Positions 56,401 to 64,000 of a stretch of 64,000 nucleotides of DNA are shown here, piece after piece. The DNA is from Chondrus crispus (taxonomy: Eukaryota > Rhodophyta > Florideophyceae > Gigartinales > Gigartinaceae): positions 1 to 64,000 of the forward strand of contig NW_005179261.1 in the NCBI RefSeq assembly GCF_000350225.1. Reading direction: 5' to 3'. The notes beneath the pieces were generated by a model, which was not told the DNA's origin, searched no databases, and was given only the letters and a program-made list of their open reading frames with translations. A program made the translations under genes and the position numbers. Positions within the stretch are counted from its first letter, which is position 1. Each line of letters begins with the position of its first letter.

Positions 56401-57226
56401 TTCTTCGAGTGCTTCGCTGACGGAGCAGTTCTTTGTCTTGAGAATTTAAGAAAGGCGGAGGTTCTGCAATAGCTTGCGAACTCGGTTCTTCCGTGTGATA
56501 CTGTTGAACACTTGAAGCATCCGTTGAACCGTTGAGTCAAAGGACGTTTGGGTACTACCCATTCTACCGATTAGACCGCACCGACATTGCTGGTAGTACC
56601 AGCAATGTCGGTGCGGTAGAATCTTTTAGCTTCGCCATCAAAGACATTGTGGAAAAACTGCAGCCTTTGCTCTTCGCTGAGGTTGTAATTATCAGCGGTA
56701 TCGCAATATTTGTCAATTACTTCTTTGATATCTTCACCAATTTTACCGGAATAGCTTCCTCTCTCTTGAACCGAGAAGCAATGTTATGCGCGATCTTCGA
56801 TTCCGTGCTAAAATGAGAGGTTGGTTGACTAGACTGGTTGCTAAGGTTGACCGACGGTGATGTCGAAGTGTTATTGCATGCAGATAGATTTGCGTTTGCG
56901 ATAATGCGTTCGGACACATCGAGGAAGAACATATCGACAAGGCCATACGCACTTCGGTTACTTCGAGGGTGAGGGGTACATTGTAGTCCCTTAACCGTGA
57001 GGTAATTCCTGAGAATGCGGAATAGCGTGGTAGGCCCTTTTAGTAACTCGCTTGCGTATAAGACTTCGGACGGGAGGTCGTTACGGAGGGTATTGACGCA
57101 TTCCTCATCTGAAGGTTGAGTATCCTGCGCAATGACAGTTGCCAATGCGGCCTTGATATCTGCTTGTGATGAGGAGGAGAGGCGGTAACCGTTAAGGGTT
57201 GCCCTAATTACTTCTAATGTTACCAT
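53409..57226 (-). mobile_element. Ty1/copia remnant: gag and integrase
   Basis: Reading leftward from an ATG at 57226: a copia-type gag (UBN2-like start, about 57226-56700), a CCHC knuckle CHNCGSKYHFIREC (about 55990), then a GAG-pre-integrase and integrase part (about 54700-53410) that aligns by motif with the element at 1-4121. RT and RNase H are missing. Several breaks are present. The stretch 54850-55760 does not look like copia and may be a nested LTR-like insertion (CTACAGTAGCTCG...CTAGATCTAATCTAG near 55310). A small hairpin also lies within this remnant. It is old and non-functional. Confidence 0.78.
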
Positions 57227-57320
57227 AGTAGCGTAAATGGGTAGTGTTATTACCCAATATACTTAAATAGTAATAAAGAATTAAAAATACACAAACATGG
57301 GGTGTAAAAAAACGTTTCGT

Positions 57321-57476
57321 ACGTGTCCAGCTATGTACCTTTAGATACGTGCCCAAATGTGTACTCTTCGATGGGTGTCTAGTTGTATACCCTTGGATAC
57401 GTGTCCAGGTGTGTACGCTTCTCTACGTGTGCAGGTGTGTACCCTTCCATACGTGTCCAGCTGTGTACCCTTGGAT
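57321..57476. repeat. 26-bp minisatellite, six copies
   Basis: Six tandem 26-bp units of the form ACGTGTCCAGnTGTGTAC followed by CCTTGGAT, about 80 % alike, with a further partial unit. It sits between the start of the copia gag and the zinc-finger frame. Confidence 0.85.
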
Positions 57477-57585
57477 ACATGTGAACGTCTGACAAGTGTA
57501 TAAAATTATACACACGTACACAGGGCAGAAGTACTTCGCAAGAGTTGAGCACAAATTTAAATTTTTGTACGGACGATTTAAATTT

Positions 57586-58266
57586 CTAGTTTAGGCGGGC
57601 CTCTTGTTTCCGGCGGGCGTTACGAAAATGGATCCGAGATCGGTTGTGCAATTGGAAATTGTGTCGATCAGCGAAAGGGAGATCGCAGAGCTGACAATGG
57701 AGATTTGCAGCGAGATCGTGGAGGCGGTTTAGCTCGCGCTCGTGTCGGCCACTTGCCTCGTGTAAAGACAGCTGTCTTCTCGAGGTGAATGAGCGGGCGC
57801 ACAGGCGACAAGTGTAAACAGTTCTATTGCGCGGCGGCGGATTGCGTCGGCGGCGTGCTCTCTGTTCTGCCACGCGCGCGATGTGGCGCGCGCGGAATTC
57901 AGAAAGTGGCAACGGTTCTTCGTCGTCGACTAAATCGATGATCGACAAGGCGGAGGAAGCAGAACGGGTGGCGGTTGTTTCGGCCAATTGGGTGTCCTCT
58001 GCCTCTCTCTCGACAAGGCGAGGCGCAGAAACGTGAGTGTATTTCGAATCCGCGTCGAATTCGGCGGTGACAGGTGTTGATGGGCGTCGTAATACAGGAC
58101 TTGGTTGGTCAGTGGCGGCTGGATCGAGATCGGATAGGCTTTCAAAGTCGTCACACAAAGTACTGTCCTCGAAACCAAAACGCGCACTTTGTCTTTCAGA
58201 ACTAACGGGCCGTTGTGCATACCGATGTGCATTTGATGTACGCTCGAGTTTTAGTTTTGAAAACAC
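57586..58266 (-). CDS. C2H2 (U1/matrin-type) zinc-finger protein, 5'-partial
   Basis: The open frame is about 226 codons but has no ATG, so a preceding exon or truncation is implied. An acidic, Ser/Asp/Thr-rich N-terminal part is followed by an Arg-rich stretch (HIARVAEQRARRRRNPPPR) and two zinc fingers, CRLC...H-x5-H and CQLC...H-x5-H. Both have spacing C-x2-C-x12-H-x5-H, the U1-like/matrin form often used to bind RNA or RNA-DNA duplexes. The stop is just after a basic tail. It is oriented as the copia remnant downstream of it, but there is no evidence that it belongs to the element. Confidence 0.6.
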   Translation of the reverse strand: MFSKLKLERTSNAHRYAQRPVSSERQSARFGFEDSTLCDDFESLSDLDPAATDQPSPVLRRPSTPVTAEFDADSKYTHVSAPRLVEREAEDTQLAETTATRSASSALSIIDLVDDEEPLPLSEFRARHIARVAEQRARRRRNPPPRNRTVYTCRLCARSFTSRRQLSLHEASGRHERELNRLHDLAANLHCQLCDLPFADRHNFQLHNRSRIHFRNARRKQEARLN

Positions 58267-60799
58267 CAGATTAACAAAATTCTTCTCCAGAATCTAAAGC
58301 AGCTACAGCCGCTGATAGCACAGATATGTACTTCTTTCGTTGTCTTTCTGAAAAAAATTTCATTTGTAGACCTGCAGAGGGAGTCATCATAGAAACACAC
58401 GGGGTAGAGCTGTATGGAGAAGGTCAGCGGTGCAGCAGAAACGGTCCCCCAAGGTTGCGCTCGTGAAGGCTGCTGGGAAGTGATTTTTCGAATAGCCATG
58501 GTGCATTGTCTTTGCTGACGCATTCACGTTTCTGTATGCAACAGCGGGCGCCGAATTTGTCAGAAGTACCTATTTGCGGTAACCTATTTGCGGTAGGAAT
58601 GTAAGCCGTGAGAGAATTTTGGCGCTCAGTTCCCCTGATCGCGCGAAGTGGAGGGAGTGGAACGAAGTTGATCGACCCAGGTGAAGTTGATGGCTGCAAA
58701 GCCACCGGAGGTCCCTGGATGTCCCTTTCGCGCGGAGTTCTACCCTCTTCAATTTTCCCTTGCATAAATAACCGATATTCCCATTAGTATTTGGGGCCCG
58801 CCGGCGCACCGCCGCAAAAATTGTAGACTGCGTAGGTCTAGCGTTATTCTCGCCGTACAACTCCACGGCACAACCATCCAGATCCGACCCGACGCCGTTG
58901 CCATGTACTTTACCCTAAATTTTTGTCGATGGTGAAACGTAGAACCCTGACACCAGCGTTTGTGTGGTTGCAAGTGGTGGCAGCTCGCCGAGTCAGCACG
59001 TCGTGCAGTGGTAGCGAAAACGAGAGAGGGAACGTTTGTCGCGAGAGAGAGATATGGCGCCGCAAAGAAGGAAGAGCCCAATGTCCCCCGGGTGATAGTC
59101 TTGTCTCCCCTTCCGGTGCGCCCACCAATTCTGGTCCGCACTATTTCAATAAATTCGTAGACTTAAAGTATCCGTCGGCAGCGCCAGCCGCCGCCCGAGC
59201 TTTAGTCCAAACATGTGGCCAATTACCACTTGGCCCAAGTATACACCTCTCGTTGGCATACTTCGGCGCCGTCGACGGCGGGGGCGTGTAACTAGATCTC
59301 TTCCCGACGCTAATCCCGTGATCGGCACAAACTTATGCCAACACAAACCCTTATGGATGCACATTTCCCTTTAGGAAATTGGGTACAAGAACGCTGAGCT
59401 ATACCGCGTCCCCTTTTCCTGCCATAAAGCCGCAAAATCTCGAATCCCTTCCATAATTGCTCCTCCGAACCTCCCTCGTGCGCTTGCACATCTTCGCATA
59501 TCGCAATGCCTCGAATTGTCTCGCTCTGCAGCGCGCCCGTGCGGCAACACCCAAACACGAGGCAGCTCAATATGAGTCCGAGTGCCACGGTACCGACCGG
59601 GAGGGTAGCGATGAGTGCTCACGGCGCTGCGAGGAATCACACTGTAACGTGCGAAGGTAGGTGAGTCTCCTTCGCGAGCTTCTCCTCCGGGCGGGAGACT
59701 TCTACTGGGAACCTATTCGTGAAGGACTCAACGACAAACGTGAGAGCGCGCGCGTGTTTCCAAGCGCTCCCCATCCCCAACGACAACGTCGCGGGCATGT
59801 CTTCTGAAGTTGCGGCCCGGCCTGCAGCGCGTTTCGGATTGCTGCTGCGGCCCCTTCTTCTCGGCTTCGCCGACGACCTCCGTGCTGCAGACCGGTACTG
59901 GAACTCGTGGTCGAAGAAGGTGGTGGAAGTTCGAGGAAGACCGGGTACGTTCTGGATCTGGCCCATCGCGTTTTACACAATCCAAATGCATAGTCTAGGG
60001 GAGACTTAATCCTTGACACCGAGTTGGGCAGTGCGATTGAGTCAGATTTAGAAATAATTCCGGGCGGATTGGCCGGCAGGGGTGCTATGTGAACGTTTTT
60101 ACAATCGGTGCAGACAGGCAGCCTTTCTCGACGCACTCGACGGTTGGTGCACGGAGCGCCCTGGCTGGTTTTACACTCTCAGCTGTCCCGGTGATCATGG
60201 TCCGCCAATGCATGTCGCCTCTCTCTATTCAAGGTTGCCGGTATTTGCAAGGTCCCGTCACAGTCAATGCTTGCGAGCAGCTTTGGCGAACGGCATCCAT
60301 GCCCTGCAGCCACCTGAAATCGCCCTCAGCATGCTTCAGCGGGGCGTAATGGCTCGTCGGAGCACGGCAGAAGCGTCTTTCAGAGTGCAGAACAACATCA
60401 AGGTTCTGGGGCTCCGAAAACGTAAAGTTTTCCCCGGCATGACCGAGGAAGAGTGGTTGCGTTATCCGCGGACCGGCATCTAACTCTTCCAGCTTGCTAG
60501 AATGAACCGCGGTGAGGAGGATGTTTACCACATTGATGCGCATGACGCAGACCGTCAGGTTATCCGCGATTGAGTTGAGTGCCTTACTCTTCGTATCAGT
60601 TCCTGGAGTTTTGACTTGTGCGTCGGGGACGACTCGCAATTCTTGGGCATCTCCGAGATGAAGCTCCTTTACACTCAAGATGTAGGCAAGAGAGTTGCTT
60701 CTGGTAAGAAGAAGAATCCGAGCAAGCGCATCTCTCATACCGTCAAGCGGGAGCGTAGGAACGGGGAGAGGTAAAATGAAGACAGGTTTACCCACAAGA
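58267..60799. other. Long stretch, no gene supported
   Basis: About 2.5 kb. Frames on both strands reach 100-190 codons (for example 60229-60795 on the minus strand) but show no recognisable motif; part of that one may be worn element sequence related to the fossil that follows. Confidence 0.4.
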
Positions 60800-61640
60800 A
60801 ATCGAGAAGGAAAAGGGTCATGACTGATGATGACGAGGGATCAACAAACTTGGGAGACACTTTCTGATGACTTGAATGTCTCGGAGTCCAAGTATCTACT
60901 CCTTATCGAGTCGTTTAGCTTCTTGAACTTGTCCAAATTTTTCTTCGTTTGGGCGTCTGCAAAATTCCACTTTCCGGCTATCCATTGGATGAAGCTGATC
61001 TCTCCGGTCTCGAATGAGGCCCTTATTCTTGTCACAGTGGGACGAAGACGATATTCACTACCCTCGTGCAGTGTTGTAACCGTTGAGGACAGGCCATGAG
61101 AGTCAACTGTTAGCGCAAACGAGAGAGGATGCTCAGCAGAAAACCCTATTTTCAGTTGTTCCGATATCATTGATCCTCAGTCAGTAGACGTTGCTGTAGC
61201 GAGTATCTCGGCGCCAATTGAGGAAAAGTCTATGCGAGTTTGCTTTCAGCTCAACCAGTCTATGACGTGATGCAACTCCCCGCTCCTCGCCGGCAGGTAT
61301 ATACCAGAACTATAACCTGTCCGTCCATAACAGATCGACTCGTGACTCGTGTTCGAGAAGGCGAGGTACGAGGGTGGAACGTCAAGATTATTTGGAGGAC
61401 GGAATGTGATGACTGCTTTGAGTTTGTTGATTCTAGCAGTAATTTGTTTGCCGTAATCAATTTTGAGACCTTGAGGCGTCCGACAGCTTGCTGCAGGAAA
61501 CTGGCTGCAACCCGGCTTGAGGCAACACGCCGTGTCCCAGGAAGTTCCGCGATTCAGAAAGGCCCGGGTAGGCAGTAAGCTCCACCGCCGTACACGGCTA
61601 GTCAAGTTGCTTGCGTCGTTTACGAGCGACAAAAAGGGAC
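60800..61640 (-). mobile_element. copia-like pol fossil (RNase H region)
   Basis: RNase H blocks in order on the minus strand: a start with SNTSHESICYGRTGYSSGIY, a central SSIGAEILAT, then LTVDSHGLSSTVTTL and the late SFIQWIAGKWNFADAQTK, which matches the WIPG..N.AD..TK end of Ty1/copia-type RNase H. Some RT-like sequence may lie to the right up to about 62350. Several breaks are present and no LTR was found. It is an old fragment. Confidence 0.6.
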
Positions 61641-62848
61641 TTGATCGTTCCCAAGTATTCCTTCATGCTGATGTGAACTGTCCAATCATCACTCTGGTGT
61701 ATATCCCTAATGCTTTCCTTGGTGGCCAGTATACCGGCCACAGACTTTAAATCACAGAAATAACCCGAATCTGGTATATCCCTGAAACAAACCAGGTGAC
61801 AAGGCGCAGCAGACGTGCTAATTTCACTGGATAAAACATTGTAAAGGTGTTTGCAAATATAGGCCTTCAACTGGAAACAAAAGTTGAAACCATCTGACCA
61901 TGCTTCAGAGTGACAAAATCCCTTCTGGCCAGTATACTGGATATATGAAAACATATCTTGCATCAACGAAAGGTTCTAAACTCTATTATATACATTCTGG
62001 ACCACTTCAAACATTCCACATGCAAACTGTCCTTGTTAACGAAATATTTGGACCTAGCCCTTACTCTCAAACCTCCTCTCTGCGTCGGTGGGGCTGCCTG
62101 AATTTCAATGCGTATGAAGGCTCTTGTTCTAGTCAAATCGGCCTCAGTTGGTTCTTTAGGGACAATCTTTCGTACAGAATGAGGAAACTGTCGAGTCTCG
62201 AACACTATCGATGAATGCCAAATCGAAAAAACCTGTTGCGGAGCCCTGCATATGTCCGTACGCACAGTCCTATCGGACAAATTTGGCAAAGATAAGATGT
62301 TTGATGTCCCCTGTATCCTGTCCGATTTCATCCACAAATAGAGCAACGATTTACACCTCGTTTCTGTATTGGAGTGTGACTTTTACCATTCAAGCACAGT
62401 TTCCGTCCATCGGTCGAGTTTTAAATGTAAGACGATTCTGCTTCCGTGACTTAGCCTTCGTGATTTGCGCTTAGCCTTCAGGAGATCCTCCAGTAATTTC
62501 CGTATGAGCTTCTACAGTGTTCGAATCTTGTTGCAGAGTGTCGGCATAGCACAGAAGTTCTTGGGAAACAGCAAACATGAAATCTGCCGGTGCCTGTACT
62601 TTGTTAAGCGCGTTTCAAAATTTGTCTAATACCTTACATGCTTCCATCAATTCGAGGTGGGTCCACCCTTTCCATCATCCTCCAACCAATGAAAGAATTA
62701 ATGGCGATGTTTTTCAGAATTCGGGAGACGAGCTTATGTTCCCACTGCAAGTGAGACGTGGAGGATCGTACGATTGCCGTTTGTTGAGTGGCCCCATCTA
62801 CGCCTGGCTTATTCTTGAATAAAAACTTTGTGATGCTTGCTTAAAGAG

Positions 62849-63560
62849 TTATAAGGCAGGGAAGAGACCACTTAACTTCACACGGTCATCGACAAGTTTC
62901 CAAAACTGGTGCCTAGACACTATGCACTCCTTAAATATATCATTGATCAAATCTGCGATGGTTACTCCTTCTGTGTATGGCCACTGCACCAGTTCTGAAG
63001 TTCAGATAATCAAAATGGATTTACAAATAGACAAATGAAATTAGAACAATGAATACGCACGCCGAAGAGAATTCCTGTCTCTCCGGCAACTAGGTAAATA
63101 GCCACATTAACATCCAAGATCATCATTCGATGTAGTACCTGGACAGTATGCGATTCTAGAATGTATTTTCGGAATGCCTCACGTCCGGCCTCACAAAACA
63201 CAGCATCCCTTGTTGCAAGCTCTAGTGTTGTGTCTAAACTCTTAGAGGCTACCGTTTACCCTTGTATGGATTTAAACTGTCGCAACAACATATGGTGTCC
63301 CACTAACGTTTATCAAGTAACCCTCCTCTGTGCTAAACTTCTGTAATATTTGTGCATCAACCAGTGCTATTGCATGTGGGTAATTACCCATATACGCAAT
63401 AGCACTGGTTGATGCGGAACTTTCACGTTACTTGGCTTGTTAACAAGTAACGTGAAAGTTTCATTGCCAGCATGCCGCAATCAATTGCAGACACAATAAA
63501 TTGAGCAGAAGTTAAAGCACCTAATACAGCACCTTCATTTCCACCGCCCTCATCATTACT
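62849..63560 (-). CDS. Unknown gene, last four exons
   Basis: Minus-strand exons: A (about 63560-63432), B (63340-63304), C (63248-63057), D (62994-62849, TAA). Introns: 91 nt (63431-63341, GTAACG...TACAG, phase 0), 55 nt (63303-63249, GTGGGA...GGTAG, phase 1) and 62 nt (63056-62995, GTATTC...TTCAG, phase 1). All phases agree. Protein stretches include GNEGAVLGALTSAQFIVSA, DVNVAIYLVAGETGILFG and VQWPYTEGVTIADLINDIF. No family recognised. More coding-like sequence lies further right to the window edge (for example VPEHVQDRWNTWLAVRKAR near 63930), so the gene extends beyond what I can join. The A/B intron contains two perfect hairpins. Confidence 0.6.
63341..63431 (-). other. Hairpin intron, second example
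   Basis: Reading on the minus strand: hairpin 1 pairs 63460-63444 (exon) with 63434-63418 (17 bp, 9-nt loop) and contains the donor GT at 63431-63430. Two bases later hairpin 2 pairs 63415-63396 with 63373-63354 (20 bp, 22-nt loop that itself holds the palindrome GGGTAATTACCC). A 13-nt tail leads to TACAG. All arms are perfect. Confidence 0.7.
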
Positions 63561-63670
63561 TCTGTAGAAACCTTGGAGCTGAAACATACCTTGAAAAACG
63601 TTTCAAACCACTCCCTACAAGCCACTTCATTGTGTTCATCTGTGGACTCAAAGCTCAAGATTGGTAGCAA

Positions 63671-63744
63671 TTTTGCTATTGAAGAGCACTGCATTTAGAG
63701 CACTGCATTTAGAGCTCTAAATGCAGTGCTCTTCAATAGCAAAA
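63671..63744. repeat. Perfect 31-bp-arm hairpin
   Basis: Arms 63671-63701 and 63714-63744 are exactly complementary around a 12-nt loop. Part of the arm is also repeated directly (ACTGCATTTAGAGC twice). It lies in coding-like sequence of the same minus-strand gene, 110 bp beyond the last modelled exon, and may belong to another hairpin intron, but splice sites could not be fixed. Confidence 0.75.
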
Positions 63745-64000
63745 TTCCGGCATTTGTCCGCTTCACCCTAAACTGACGGCGCAAACCAATCGGCACCGTT
63801 GAACATCTGTCAATACCTCACATGTATCCAAAAGGTCGGTTTCTATTTCCGCCTTTAAGAAAGTATTCCCAGTTCCTACACTCCCGAAAAAAGTGTAATG
63901 GTGTCCATTCTAGCCTTTCGAACTGCTAACCACGTATTCCACCGGTCCTGTACATGTTCCGGCACAGTGTACAGAAACCGTTTGACCTTCCCATACTTTT

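Noticed and set aside
60082-60483. Plus-strand 133-codon frame
   Set aside because: No motif, and it overlaps an equally long minus-strand frame; neither could be supported.

Overview
The window is eukaryotic nuclear DNA, read by eye. Several genes carry GT-AG introns of about 40-112 nt, host gene families such as UTP14 and an NT-C2 protein are present, and more than half of the bases belong to transposable elements. The mix (Ty1/copia, CpG-rich Ty3/gypsy with a chromodomain, a DIRS-type element, piggyBac-like, pogo-like and DUF7869-type genes, tiny introns) would fit a red alga such as a florideophyte. That placement is an inference, not a demonstration. A run of 100 N at 14991-15090 marks a scaffold gap, so this is a draft assembly.

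Layout. 1-4121: the right part of a copia element (pol open to the window edge, then a 482-bp LTR). 4824-5971 (-): a two-exon gene of unknown function. 8820-10283 (+): a truncated copper P1B-ATPase with one in-frame TAG. 10855-11520 (-): the last three exons of an unknown gene. 11900-15300: a DIRS-like tyrosine-recombinase retroelement running into the gap. 15520-16127: a solo LTR with a perfect 5-bp target duplication. 17529-25663: a long chromovirus with two 674-bp LTRs about 98.5 % alike, followed by an older LTR piece. 26790-27399 (-): the C-terminus of a piggyBac-like transposase, abutted by a 239-bp repeat that recurs at 39459-39696. 27889-29040 (-): two decayed host-gene fragments. 29403-31724 (+): an intact 773-residue DUF7869-type protein. 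32934-36198 (+): an intact ParB-like/amino-methyltransferase gene. 36366-37253 (+): a UTP14 C-terminal fragment. 37385-38545 (+): an NT-C2/coiled-coil gene. 39697-42603 (-): LTR plus gag of a second gypsy family, next to a pogo/Tigger transposase (42604-44053, -). 45031-47007 (+): unknown genes, one with at least six exons. 47967-48572 and 51448-52048: further LTRs. 50760-51356 (-): a two-exon gene end. 53409-57226 (-): a copia remnant. 57586-58266 (-): a C2H2 zinc-finger reading frame. 60800-61640 (-): a copia-like RNase H remnant. 62849-63560 (-): the last four exons of an unknown gene.

The most unusual signal is a set of near-perfect inverted repeats that coincide with introns. The 101-nt intron at 46578-46678 and the 91-nt intron at 63431-63341 share one plan: a hairpin enclosing the 5' splice site, a second hairpin directly after it, and a 13-14 nt tail to the AG. 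A likely 67-nt first intron of the methyltransferase gene is almost wholly one hairpin. Second in interest is the neighbouring intact pair at 29403-36198: a DUF7869 protein with a DDE/D-like residue pattern, and a ParB-like/adenine-or-cytosine amino-methyltransferase. Third, four diverged LTRs of one gypsy family keep the same 20-nt stem-loop just downstream of a TATA-like box.

Long stretches (5972-8600, 16128-17528, 48573-50759, 52049-53408, 58267-60800) gave nothing that can be called a gene.
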